From contig JADGPF010000071.1 of NCBI GenBank assembly GCA_017882585.1, forward strand, positions 1-64,000: a DNA stretch of 64,000 bases, given 5' to 3'. Position 1 is the first letter of the stretch, and the number at the start of each line of letters is the position of its first letter. Positions 1 through 8,102 of the stretch are shown here, one piece after another. The position numbers and the translations under genes were made by a program. The DNA comes from Thermoleophilia bacterium. Lineage in GTDB: Bacteria > Actinomycetota > Thermoleophilia > Miltoncostaeales > Miltoncostaeaceae. Under the pieces are notes generated by a model. That model was given only the letters and a program-made list of their open reading frames with translations, was not told the DNA's origin and did not search any database.

Positions 1-1
1 G

Positions 2-70
2 GGCAAGATCAGGTCCTACCGGACGTATTTCGACGACCTCACACTGATCGAGCAGATGGCCGCCGCCTAG
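2..70 (+). CDS. C-terminal end of a SnoaL-like/NTF2-fold protein (partial)
   Basis: Only the last 22 codons before a TAG stop lie in the window. The peptide has the pattern GKI...YRTYFDDLTLIEQM near its end, which resembles the last strand and tail of SnoaL-like ester-cyclase/NTF2-fold proteins, where a DG(K/R)I strand is followed by a YFD motif. The match is short, so the family call is an inference; the reading frame itself is clear. The next gene begins 13 bases downstream on the same strand. Confidence 0.45.
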   Translation, partial: GKIRSYRTYFDDLTLIEQMAAA

Positions 71-83
71 TCAGCTGGCCGCT

Positions 84-536
84 GTGGAGCTCCGCGTCGA
101 GGATCACCCCGACCCGCACGACGTTGAGTTCCTTGAAACCCAGATCCGTCGTGCGGCATCGGCCGCGACAGGACTCGGTGACGCGGTCGAGCTGGCAATC
201 TTCGTGCGCGAGGCCGGCAAGGTCGTGGCCGGCATCAGCGGGTGGACCTGGGGCGACTGCTGTGAGCTGCAGAACCTCTGGGTGGACCCGCGTCTGCGGG
301 GTCGCTGGCTGGGGGCTCGGCTTCTCGCGGCCGCCGAGGCCGAGGCGTCGGCGCGTGGTTGCACGCAGACCGTCCATTTCACGTACGGATTCCAGGCCCG
401 AGCCCTCTACGAGCGGGCCGGCTATGAGTTGGTCGGTCGGGTCGACGACTTCCCGTCCGGAACCGACGTCCTCTGGTACCGCAAGCGCCTGAGCCCACCG
501 GGCGCCTCCGCCGAACCCAAGGGCGAATCGACTTAG
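84..536 (+). CDS. GNAT family N-acetyltransferase
   Basis: This 150-residue protein is a single GNAT domain. GNAT enzymes transfer an acetyl group from acetyl-CoA to an amine. The acetyl-CoA binding motif A is visible at about residues 66-80 as WVDPRLRGRWLGARLL, fitting the R/Q-x-x-G-x-G/A pattern. A typical C-terminal motif follows, with FQARALYERAGYELVGR around residues 108-124. The start is a GTG 13 bases after the preceding stop; no better start is apparent. The substrate cannot be told from sequence. It belongs to the accessory left end of the window. Confidence 0.85.
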   Translation: MELRVEDHPDPHDVEFLETQIRRAASAATGLGDAVELAIFVREAGKVVAGISGWTWGDCCELQNLWVDPRLRGRWLGARLLAAAEAEASARGCTQTVHFTYGFQARALYERAGYELVGRVDDFPSGTDVLWYRKRLSPPGASAEPKGEST

Positions 537-841
537 CGTGTTGGACAGGGCGCGACTGACCCGTCGAGCAACTGGCAGTAATCGGGCCGCCGCGGCACGG
601 AAGACATCGCCAACCGTCAGTCGAGACGAGTGCGCTCACGGACGCATTCGCGCCTACCGACGCGCGTGTTCGCCCTGTTTGGTGGATGGTGTCCCACTCG
701 GACGGTCATAGCCTCAGCCTGATCCGACGCGACGGGGCCAGCGGTGAGTGAGCCGAAGCAGATGTCTGAGGTCCCCGTTGTTTGGCACTACGAGCGGGAG
801 TACGAGGCGATTCTGCGGAATTTCGCGGATCCCCGCCAGGA
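537..841. other. Gene-free stretch before the truncated DUF2252 gene
   Basis: About 300 bases hold no convincing gene. A reading frame open from a GTG at 744 starts with MSEPKQMSEVPVV but diverges from the DUF2252 frame. This region is where the missing N-terminal half of the DUF2252 gene would be expected, and I see no recognisable remnant of it. I see no clear promoter or terminator. Confidence 0.4.
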
Positions 842-1675
842 GTGGCCAAGAAGAAGGAAGCCAAGCAGATTTCGAAGGCACAGCGGTTGGCCGCGAAGAA
901 CGCTCGAAAGGCACACGCACGCGACAGCCTGCAGGCGCTCTCGAAGCTTGGCGAAGTTGTCGACGGTCGCTATGGGATCGTCAGCCAGCCCCCGATCGTG
1001 GTTCGGGCGCGTGAGTTCGAGAGCATGTACCGAATACCCACCGACCAGCTCGTGGACATCGTCCACGGTCAGCGCCAGGCGTATCGGGCCACGCTGCAAG
1101 TTGACCGCCGGCACCTGCTGGAGCGCGTCGAGCTGGTCGACATGGCCTGGCATGTGGTCGGCGTCGGCAGCGGGGGAACCCGCGCATTCATCGTCCTGCT
1201 CCAGGGTCGCGACGATGGCGACCCACTGTTCCTGCAGGTCAAAGAACCAACCGCATCGGTGCTCGAGGACTCCCTCCCCAAGAGCCAATTCAAGAACCCC
1301 GGCGAACGCGTAGTGCAAGGCCAGCGGATGATGCAGGCTGCGAGCGACATTTTCCTCGGCTGGACGAAGGGGCACGAGGCCAATCGCTACCTGTACTTGC
1401 GGCAGTTGCGCGACATGAAAGGTTCGGCCCTCGTCGAGACTATGGCCCCGCAGACCCTCAAGCTGTACGCGGGCTTCTGCGGCTGGACCCTGGCACGGGC
1501 CCACGCCAGATCGGGCGACGCCATCGCTCTGGCCGAATACCTCGGAGAGAACGACGATTTTGATCAGTCGATTACCTACTTCTCGAGGCTCTGCGCGGAA
1601 CAGAACGATCTGGACTACGCCGCGATTTGCGAGGCCGTCGCGTCGGGGCATCTGGAAGCGGTCGAAGGCCTCTGA
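842..1675 (+). pseudogene. DUF2252 family protein, N-terminal half missing
   Basis: The translated frame matches the C-terminal half of DUF2252 proteins. Visible family patterns are RDSLQALSKLGEVVDG, PPIVV, RHLLERVELVDMAWHVVGVGSGGTR, GRDDGDPLFLQVKE, and QRMMQAASDIFLGW followed by LRQLRDMKGSA. Complete family members are usually above 400 residues and begin with a kinase-like LCGDAHLSNFG region and a DLNDFDE segment; neither is present here. The GTG at 842 is the first start that gives only family-like sequence, but the frame stays open upstream to 782. I read it as a truncated, probably non-functional gene. The biochemical role of DUF2252 is not established. Confidence 0.7.
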
Positions 1676-1723
1676 CCTCGATCCCGCGGCTTGGGCGGTC
1701 CGCGATGCCGCCGGTCCATCAGC

Positions 1724-2380
1724 CTATGAGGTGGACAGGTAATAGATGCTGCTTCCCACCAGGTAGAGACCGACGACCAAGAACAGGATGACGACGACCT
1801 GATCGCTGTGGGCCCCGATCCACGATCTGATACGCCGAATGAACTCCTGGGCGCGTTCGGGCCTGAAACTCGCATACAGCTCCAACGTGATGATGATCGA
1901 CGTTGCGATCAGGGCAAACAGGACGACTGCAACGACGTCCTGCGCCGAGGCCAGATCGGCCTTGATGATCACCGTGACGCCGGCTGCGACCAAGCCCCAG
2001 GGCTGGGTCACTGGTGCGAGGATGGCCGCGAACCAGAGGGACATGTTCTCGATTCCCGTCTGCCATTTCGGGGTCTTCTTGTGCGGTTTGGGCTGGCCCA
2101 TCTTGCGGCGCTGGCGCATCGCGTAGTAGATCAGGCCGATGCCGATCAACAGCTTGACGACGAGCGCTGCAATCGACGGCGCTGAGCTGGGCTTGGGCGG
2201 ATTGCTCCCGGTGACGAGCAGGGTGCCGGCGATGACGATCGCGATCGACGCGAGCCAGCCCAACATGAACGCCGCGCCCTTCTGGACTCCGCGTGTTGAC
2301 GCCAGGATCAGCAGGAACGGCGTCAGCGAAATCGGATCCAGCGCGATCGCCAACCCGATAACGATGAGATCGAGGAGCAT
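1724..2380 (-). CDS. GAP/Sap family multi-pass membrane protein
   Basis: This 218-residue protein has about six hydrophobic segments. It begins LLDLIVIGLAIALDPISLTPFLLIL, continues with a Gly/Ala-rich helix (AAFMLGWLASIAIVIAG), and ends with VVVILFLVVGLYLVGSSIYYL. This arrangement is that of the GAP (Sap, sulfolipid-1-addressing) family, which in mycobacteria contains proteins thought to help export surface lipids. A charged cytoplasmic loop (MRQRRKMGQPKPHKKTPKW) lies between helices 3 and 4. I chose the ATG at 2380 because the upstream extension of the frame is Arg-rich and not membrane-like. It is alone on its strand, convergent with the DUF2252 remnant. The lipid substrate is unknown. Confidence 0.7.
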   Translation of the reverse strand: MLLDLIVIGLAIALDPISLTPFLLILASTRGVQKGAAFMLGWLASIAIVIAGTLLVTGSNPPKPSSAPSIAALVVKLLIGIGLIYYAMRQRRKMGQPKPHKKTPKWQTGIENMSLWFAAILAPVTQPWGLVAAGVTVIIKADLASAQDVVAVVLFALIATSIIITLELYASFRPERAQEFIRRIRSWIGAHSDQVVVILFLVVGLYLVGSSIYYLSTS

Positions 2381-2570
2381 CAGGCGGGTCGACCAGTCAT
2401 TTCCGGACCACCCTACGCGGAGCGCTCGCCGAGCGCCACGCGGAACCCGGCGGCCGCGGCGCTGCTGGCGGCGCGCGGTCTGACCTCGGTCTGCCCTCGG
2501 GACAATGTGGAGCACCTCGCGGACCATCGCGGGGATACCGAAACCGCCCATCTAGCGCGGATTTCAGTAG

Positions 2571-2612
2571 AGCGGGAGACGGGGCTCGAACCCGCGACAT
2601 TGAGCTTGGAAG
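2571..2612 (-). repeat. 3' half of a tRNA-Gly (att-like remnant)
   Basis: On the minus strand this reads from a TTCCAA anticodon-loop segment through the 3' anticodon stem, a good T-arm (GCGGG-TTCGAGC-CCCGT) and the 3' acceptor strand CTCCCGC. The 5' half is absent: upstream bases cannot pair with the anticodon stem. A break exactly in the anticodon loop is typical of the duplicated end left by tyrosine-integrase insertion into a tRNA gene. It lies about 240 bases from an integrase remnant and has the same orientation as the tRNA-Asn remnants. Confidence 0.7.
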
Positions 2613-2851
2613 CGTGAACATAGCGGAATGAGCGGGGAGGCGACGGGGCGAAACACCCTGCACATCAGTGTGTTTTCCGGTTTGTGGATCCCGCGACTCT
2701 CCGGGAACTCATCGGCGCGTGTTCCGACGGGGTTCCCGCGTGCGGTGCTCGCGGCTGAGGGCGCGAGCGGCATTGCGGCTGCGGTTCGTCGGCGAGCAAC
2801 CAAGATCACGCGCCGTGGTGGGCGGCCCGGCCGACCGGACGCCGCGCCGGA

Positions 2852-3392
2852 GAGGCGCTGGCTGTCCGGTGGTCGGACATCCTTGGGCTCTCGCGCGCCG
2901 CGGCACGCTGAAGATCGACCGCGTGTTCACCGCGGATCAGTTCCGCAACACGACGAAGACCAAACGCGGTCGCGACGTCCCGGTGATCGCGCCGCTTGCC
3001 CATGGTTTGGTCGAATGGCACCGTGAGTCCACACCAGGCCGCGAGAACGACCTGGTGCGTAGCTCGAGGGTCGGGACGTCGAGCAACCTTCACAACTGGC
3101 ACGCACGGATGTTCACCCCAGCAACCGAACGGGCCGGGGTGGGCCGTGGCGTATACGGGGAGGACGACGTACATCTCTTGGCAGATCCACGCCGGGCTCT
3201 CGCCGGTGACGGTCGCCGCGCTCGCCGGACATCATCTGGAAGCACTATGCCCGGGAGTTTGAGCGGTCCAAGACGACCCGCCAGATCAACCTCGAGGGTG
3301 CCATCCGCGCGGCTCGTCGCTCGGTCGCGCATGACGGTGTTCGCACCGTGTTCGCACGACACAATATCGTCGAGCTGCGGCGCCATGCGTAA
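2852..3392 (+). pseudogene. Tyrosine recombinase/integrase remnant 1 (frameshifted)
   Basis: Pieces of a phage-type integrase catalytic domain appear in three frames. In order: EALAVRWSDILGLSR (2852 on), LKIDRVF...TKTKRGRDVPV...(about 2910-3080), SNLHNWHARMFTPATERAGV, then YTGRTTYISWQIHAGLSPVTVAALAGH in another frame, then IIWKHYAREFERSKTT with the presumed catalytic Tyr, ending at the TAA at 3390. At least two frameshifts, one with a small deletion near 3235, break it. It is homologous to the second integrase remnant near 8000 and sits the same distance from a tRNA-Asn 3' sequence. A short hairpin (3406-3417) follows, as it does after remnant 2. Confidence 0.75.
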
Positions 3393-3435
3393 GGCACGTA
3401 AAAGTCCGCTTATGCGGGCCCATTTCGCACTGATC

Positions 3436-3474
3436 AAGCTCCTCGGGCTGGACTCGAACCAGCAACCCTTCGAT
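3436..3474 (-). repeat. Left attachment repeat (tRNA-Asn 3' half copy)
   Basis: This is identical over 39 bases to 8100-8138, running from just outside the tRNA 3' end through the T-arm, variable loop and the 3' strand of the anticodon stem. The match ends at 3475, apart from a short AAC further in. The remaining 5' half of the tRNA is absent. Confidence 0.85.
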
Positions 3475-4375
3475 CAACTCGGGCGCGAAACTGCGGGAAG
3501 TGGCGGGGAACTCAGACTCAGGACTAGCAGGGCTTTCCCATGCGCGACTTCCCGCCGTTTCCCTCACGTTCACAACCTCGTCGACGCACGGTGGACGCAC
3601 GAGACTCTTCCTGGGGTTCTGCGGAAGCGATCTCCCGGCGCTTTGCCTGTTCAAGCGTTGGCGCTCGCGCTTGGGCCGTTGGCGAAGAGGGCCTTCAGCG
3701 GGGTCCGTCTCCGGAATAGGCCCGGACACCCCCCAAGATGACCGTGTTGAGGGAGCCTTAGCAGACACCAGTCGCGCAACGCGCGACGATCCCGACCGAA
3801 GCGTGGAGGCCACGCTCATATGCCCCGTCGCGCGCCCGACGACCTTCTGAATCCGTCAGGCGCTCGAGTGCGACGATTCCTCGATCAGCGTTCAATAAGT
3901 TCGTCATGATCGAAGGCCTAAAGCGGTCAGCACATGCGCGCCAGTCGCCGGGATGCGCGCGCCCGAGGCGGAGGCGTCGAGGCGCTGGTGGATTGTCCTC
4001 CGCTGGCGGTAAAACTGTACCGCGTGTCTGCGAACGGACACGCATCGGGTCCGGGCTCGCATCGATCGCCGTCGACCTTCATCCAGGCCGACGCTGCGGT
4101 TCGGGAACGCGCGAAGGGTCGTGCTGGAATCGCCCTGCCGTGCCGCGTTTGCCGATGTTAACTCGAGACGACACAGATATGACATTTGGCCGTCAGTATT
4201 TGTGACATTTGACACAAGTGCGAAAATGTCATTTGTGCGTGCGCTAGGGATGGCATCGACCCAGGCGATGTATCGACGCAAGGACTGGAGGTGACAAACC
4301 CTCCGGAGGTGCAAATAGACAACGCGTGGACGAGCATCGAGGCTCTTCGCGCGTTGGGACAAGGAGGTCCCTGTC
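3475..4375. other. Non-coding left part of the island
   Basis: About 900 bases hold no gene I can support. Two things stand out. At 3583-3599 there are 17 bases identical to the last codons of the second integrase remnant (8016-8032), so a third integrase scrap may lie here. At 4180-4235 there are three AT-rich 9-mers, listed separately. The rest reads as degraded sequence without recognisable protein similarity. Confidence 0.5.
4180..4235. promoter_or_regulatory. Three evenly spaced TGACATTTG-type repeats
   Basis: TGACATTTG occurs at 4180-4188 and 4203-4211, and TGTCATTTG at 4227-4235. The repeats start 23 and 24 bases apart, a little over two helical turns, and are much more AT-rich than the surroundings. 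They lie about 140 bases upstream of the ice-binding protein start. The even spacing suggests a protein-binding operator or promoter region; no regulator can be named. Confidence 0.4.
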
Positions 4376-5500
4376 GTGGTATTCAAGGCTCGAAACAGCC
4401 TTCGCTCGTCGTCTGACTCAAGGCATCGGGCCCGGAAGGTCGGGCTCGTTGTCGTCGCGGGAGCCGCGGTACTGGCGCTTCCTGTCGTCGCGGCGCTTGC
4501 CGCGCAGGCGCCAGTTGGTCTCGGGACGGCCGATAGCTTTGCCGTCCTGGCCGGCTCGACGGTGACAAACACCGGTGCGTCAACGATCAACGGTGACCTC
4601 GGGCTGAGTCCCGGCACCGCCGTCACGGGCTTTCCGCCTGGCAACGTGAACGGGACGATCCATACAGCCGATGGCGTCGCTGGCAGCGCACAGAGCGACC
4701 TCACGGTCGCTTACGTCGATGCTGCTGGACGAACGCCACCGCTCGCGGTCTCCGGCGACCTCGGCGGACTTACCGTCACCGGCGGGGTCTACAAGTCCAA
4801 GTCGTCGCTCGGGCTCACGGGAGTGCTCACGCTCGACGCCCAAGGCGATCGAAACACCGTCTTTGTCTTCCAAGCGGGATCGACGCTGACCACCGCGTCC
4901 GGAAGTCGCGTGCGGCTCATCAACGGAGCCCAAGCCTGCAATGTCTACTGGCAGGTCGGGAGCTCGGCGACGCTCGGCACGACCACCGCGTTCGCCGGCA
5001 ATATTCTTGCCCTGACATCGATCTCCGTGAACCGCGGCGTGGTACTGGCAGGGCGAGCCCTGGCGCGCAACGGTGCAGTCACGTTGATTGACGACACGAT
5101 CACCGCCGCGCGTTGTGCGCCCGGCGGGACCGGCGGCGGCGGAACCGGTGGTGGCGGCGGAACCGGGAGCGCTCGGCCCACCGGCACCGCGGTATTGACG
5201 ACGATCCCGACGCGGGTTGCTCAGCAGGTCGCGCGGTTCGGCACGAGCGTCTGCGTGGCGGGCGACTTCCGCGTTGAGGTTCGAGGCCTCCTAATTCGCC
5301 GCGTCGTCTTCTCGGTCGGTGGCCGCGTGATCGGGCGCCGCAGTCGGGCCCCGTTCACTGCACTCGTCAAGCCGACGGCGGGGATTCACACCGTTGTCGC
5401 TCGCGTCACCTTTACGAACGGCACACCTGCTGCGACGCTCGCGTTGCGTTTTCGGGCGTGCGCTCGGGCGGTCGTCTCGCCCAGCGGCTTCACCGGATAG
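4376..5500 (+). CDS. Secreted ice-binding (DUF3494) family protein
   Basis: This 374-residue protein starts at a GTG with a strong AAGGAGG eight bases upstream (4361-4367). Residues 1-45 form an export signal: basic segment, then a hydrophobic stretch from about 22 to 43. Residues about 46-247 are a DUF3494 ice-binding domain, with typical patterns FAVLAGSTVTNTG, INGDLGLSPG, and VYWQVGSSATLGTTTAFAGNILA. Such domains fold as a beta-helix that binds ice crystals and limits their growth. A glycine-rich linker (about 249-264) joins a C-terminal beta-rich domain of about 110 residues of unknown role, containing paired Cys near residues 295 and 364. It is the first gene of the island cargo; the next gene begins at its stop. 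Confidence 0.85.
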   Translation: MVFKARNSLRSSSDSRHRARKVGLVVVAGAAVLALPVVAALAAQAPVGLGTADSFAVLAGSTVTNTGASTINGDLGLSPGTAVTGFPPGNVNGTIHTADGVAGSAQSDLTVAYVDAAGRTPPLAVSGDLGGLTVTGGVYKSKSSLGLTGVLTLDAQGDRNTVFVFQAGSTLTTASGSRVRLINGAQACNVYWQVGSSATLGTTTAFAGNILALTSISVNRGVVLAGRALARNGAVTLIDDTITAARCAPGGTGGGGTGGGGGTGSARPTGTAVLTTIPTRVAQQVARFGTSVCVAGDFRVEVRGLLIRRVVFSVGGRVIGRRSRAPFTALVKPTAGIHTVVARVTFTNGTPAATLALRFRACARAVVSPSGFTG

Positions 5501-5532
5501 TGATCACCCGACACCGGCACGGACGCGCGACG

Positions 5533-6288
5533 GTGAGTAACGTCGTCGTCCGTGTTCGGGGCGCGATCGTCATGTTGACGCTAGCGTTGCTCACCGTAGG
5601 GTGTTTGCTGCTCCCGGTCGGCGCCCAAGCCGCGCGCCGAGCACGACAGCCGGTCGCCAGGTCTCAGGCTGTGGTCAGGTTGCTCGCCACGCACGTCGTG
5701 CGTGCTCGACCGCTCGTCGCGAGCAGACGCGTCGCGTCGGTAAGCGCTACGCGCCCGATCACCGGCGAGCGCACAGTGTTGCCGCTCCTTGGCCAGTCGA
5801 TCGACAGCACTGGTCGGGTCTGGCTGCGCGTGCGCCTGCCTGGACGCGCCCTGAGGGGTGCGGCACCACCACGAACAGGCTGGATCCAGGCGAGCGATAC
5901 GCAGCGTTCGACCACGCCATGGCACATCGTCATCGACTTGAGTTCGCGTCAGTTGATTGTCTACCACGATGGTCGGCACATGCACACGTTCCAGGCAATC
6001 GTCGGCAAGGCGTCGACTCCGACGCCACAGGGCCTGTACTTCGTCGAGGAAGACGTGCGGCTGGGGTCGAACGCGCCAGGTGCCCCATTTGCCTTGGCGC
6101 TGAGCGCTCGTTCGCACGTCTACACGCAGTTCGATGGCGGTCCAGGTCAGATCGCCATCCATGGGCTCGCCCATCTTTCCGGGCAGCTCGGGACCGCTGC
6201 CTCACACGGCTGCGTTCGGCTCGCTGAGCGGGCGATCATGTGGCTTGCACAGCACATTGGCGCGGGCGTGCCGGTCACCATCCATTAG
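5533..6288 (+). CDS. L,D-transpeptidase (YkuD domain), secreted
   Basis: From the GTG at 5533 the protein has 251 residues. An N-terminal hydrophobic segment (VMLTLALLTVGCLLLPVGA) ending near AQAA is a likely signal peptide. A region of about 75-120 resembles a small SH3-like wall-binding part. The YkuD catalytic domain starts near WHIVIDLSSRQLIVYHDG and contains the His-Gly pair at about residue 210 and the active-site motif SHGCVRL at about 224-230, whose Cys forms the acyl-enzyme. These enzymes make 3-3 cross-links in peptidoglycan. A GTG at 5500, overlapping the previous stop by one base, is an alternative start and would imply translational coupling to the ice-binding gene. Confidence 0.85.
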   Translation: MSNVVVRVRGAIVMLTLALLTVGCLLLPVGAQAARRARQPVARSQAVVRLLATHVVRARPLVASRRVASVSATRPITGERTVLPLLGQSIDSTGRVWLRVRLPGRALRGAAPPRTGWIQASDTQRSTTPWHIVIDLSSRQLIVYHDGRHMHTFQAIVGKASTPTPQGLYFVEEDVRLGSNAPGAPFALALSARSHVYTQFDGGPGQIAIHGLAHLSGQLGTAASHGCVRLAERAIMWLAQHIGAGVPVTIH

Positions 6289-6662
6289 AGCGACGCCGGA
6301 TCGCACCGGCGTTGGTCGCATCCAACTTGCACGGGCGTCGATCTGCCAGGTCGAGGTCACGCGTGTGTCTTCGTCGGTCGCACCGGGAGCGCTTGCGACG
6401 GACGGTGTCGCCGGCGCGGCCCCCCCGGGGTACCGGACATCACGGTCCGTGCTGGCGGAGCCTGGCTCAGCACCGCGACGTGCCGCGATTGGCGAAGGTT
6501 GCGCGACGTCCGGTTGCGTGGGGGCCACGCCGGTCTCCACCGGTCGCATGCCGAACGCGGTCGACCGCGCCGCCGGGCACCTTATGCTGGCTGGGTAGCT
6601 ATGACAGTCAAACACCGGCGGACCGGTACCCGGGGGGGCCAAGGGCGTCGTGAGCCCGCGCC
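6289..6662. other. Gene-free stretch with long inverted repeat
   Basis: No gene is apparent between the transpeptidase and the proline-rich protein. The main content is a pair of near-perfect inverted repeats at 6418-6436 and 6623-6640, described separately. Confidence 0.5.
6418..6640. repeat. Inverted repeat pair bounding a 186-base segment
   Basis: The left arm GGCCCCCCCGGGGTACCGG (6418-6436) and the right arm CCGGTACCCGGGGGGGCC (6623-6640) are reverse complements except for one missing base in a homopolymer. The 186 bases between them encode nothing recognisable. The arms could be the ends of a miniature element or the base of a long RNA stem. No target-site duplication is obvious next to the arms. 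Confidence 0.45.
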
Positions 6663-7493
6663 ATGATTCGATCCAAGGCCTCTCTTACGGCGGCGGCATT
6701 GGCGCTTGTGCTGGTCGTCGGCGTGGCGTTGGCCATCGCCCATGTCGGAATCTCGATCCACATCACGCTCGGTGGAGGAGCTTCCGGTGAGGCCCAGACG
6801 GCGCGCGTTGCCGTGTCGGCCATCGGACCTGCACGGGCGAGCACTCCGCTGTTTCCTGACGCGACGGGCGACGTCACGATCCGCATCACGAACCTCAACG
6901 TCCGGCCGGTGACGGTGACCGGTCTGGTGCTCCCGCCAGCGAGCGACTTCGCTCGTGGGTTCACCAGTCCAGCAATGGTCAAGGCCCGCGTTGGTTGCGA
7001 TGCCGAGAACTCTGGTGTCACCTGGGAGGGCGCAACCGCAAAAGGTGACAACGCCGATGCCCTGACGTTGCCGGTCGTGGTCGGGGCCCGGTCGTCGCTG
7101 GTTGCCACCCTGACGGCCGCGGCATTCATGGAGCTCTCCGCGCCACCGAGCTGCGAAGGCGCCTACTTTGCCATGCCTTCCCCGACGGGGGTCACCGCGT
7201 TCGCTGGAGGCGAGCCGACCCCAAGCCCCGTCATCGACGCGCTCGCCCCGCGGTGTCCGCCCCCAGGACCCCCACCTGGATACCCCGCAGGACCCCCACC
7301 TGGATACCCTCCGGGGCCGCCGCCAGGGCAGTCGCCGAATCCAGGACCCCCTGGGCCGCGGACACCGCCGCCGCGCGGCTCTGCAGGGTGCGGCCCGCCG
7401 CCCGCGTTCACTCCGCCGGGGCCATACCGCGGGGCCATTCCCGAATGGTCGGCCCCCACCCGCAAGGCATGCGGCCGTCGTGGCTGCAGGTGA
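6663..7493 (+). CDS. Exported protein with proline-rich tail, unknown function
   Basis: This 276-residue protein has an N-terminal hydrophobic segment at about residues 8-30 (AALALVLVVGVALAIAHVG), so it is exported or membrane-anchored. Residues about 40-190 look like a beta-rich extracellular domain, with VTIRITNLNVRPVTVTGLVLP and two Cys (in GCDAENSG and PPSCEGAYF). From about 205 on it is low-complexity Pro/Gly, with repeated PPPGYP units, which may span or bind the cell wall. Its C-terminal end (EWSAPTRKACGRRGCR) abuts the integrase remnant and may be altered by the junction. I do not recognise a family. It is the third cargo gene of the island. Confidence 0.6.
   Translation: MIRSKASLTAAALALVLVVGVALAIAHVGISIHITLGGGASGEAQTARVAVSAIGPARASTPLFPDATGDVTIRITNLNVRPVTVTGLVLPPASDFARGFTSPAMVKARVGCDAENSGVTWEGATAKGDNADALTLPVVVGARSSLVATLTAAAFMELSAPPSCEGAYFAMPSPTGVTAFAGGEPTPSPVIDALAPRCPPPGPPPGYPAGPPPGYPPGPPPGQSPNPGPPGPRTPPPRGSAGCGPPPAFTPPGPYRGAIPEWSAPTRKACGRRGCR
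7264..7311 (+). repeat. 24-base tandem repeat coding PPPGYP units
   Basis: Two nearly identical 24-base units start at 7264 and 7288 and encode the repeating GPPPGYPA block of the proline-rich tail. A third, diverged unit follows. The period is a multiple of three, so gain or loss of a unit would keep the frame. Confidence 0.7.
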
Positions 7494-7543
7494 CACCTTT
7501 AGAAGCACGAGCGGGTCAGCGCGGGATCTCGTGTACCGGATCG

Positions 7544-8035
7544 ATGGAGCGCAGCCCGACGGGCGACGCTACGCGTTGGCGCGGAGCATCGCGACGACTT
7601 GGGCTTGCGCGGCGGGAGCGTCGGGATGGACGAACAGACAAAGATGCGTGCCGTGTTGCGGCGGACCTCGTGCAGCACTTCGACGAGACGCTGCCACTGC
7701 GCGTCGATGGGCTGATCTGCGTATCGCGGGCAGGGACTCCGCTCAACCTTCACAACTGGCGCATGCGGGTCTTCAGGTCGGCGCGCGAAGCCGCGGGTGT
7801 GCCGTGGGCGACCCCATACACGGGACGGCACACGTACATCTCGCTTCAAATACATGCCGGCATATCGCCGGTGACCATCGCGGCGATCGCCGGGAACTCG
7901 CCGGACGTGATCTGGAAGCACTACGCCCGGGAGTTCGAGCGCTCGCGCACCACCAAACACGTCGACCTTGAGGCGGCAATCGTGGCCGCGCGGCGGGAAG
8001 TGCGGGAATCCCGTGGACGCACGGTGGACGCATGA
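7544..8035 (+). pseudogene. Tyrosine recombinase/integrase remnant 2 (C-terminal part)
   Basis: The frame is intact to the stop at 8035 but covers only the C-terminal part of an integrase catalytic domain. Recognisable parts are LNLHNWRMRVFRSAREAAGV, YTGRHTYISLQIHAGISPVTIAAIAG with the Arg-His of the HxxR box, and VIWKHYAREFERS with the nucleophilic Tyr. The DNA-binding domains and the first catalytic Arg are missing. Similarity starts only near 7656, so the ATG at 7544 is just the nearest start and is not a real one. A hairpin CCCGC-ATGA-GCGGG followed by TCTTT (8070-8087) ends the unit 15 bases before the tRNA-Asn. Confidence 0.7.
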
Positions 8036-8102
8036 CCCCTTGCCGACGCCCCGCCACCTGACGAGAACGCCCGCATGAGCGGGTCTTTCATCGGGATCTA
8101 AG

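Noticed and set aside
4255-4345. Possible riboswitch in the leader of the ice-binding gene
   Set aside because: A self-complementary CCTCCGGAGG and some pairing exist, but I could not match the conserved core of any known riboswitch class.
5090-5180. GGCGGCGG-type repeats as a candidate CRISPR or satellite
   Set aside because: They are the codons of the glycine linker in the ice-binding protein; no spacer-repeat pattern is seen anywhere in the window.
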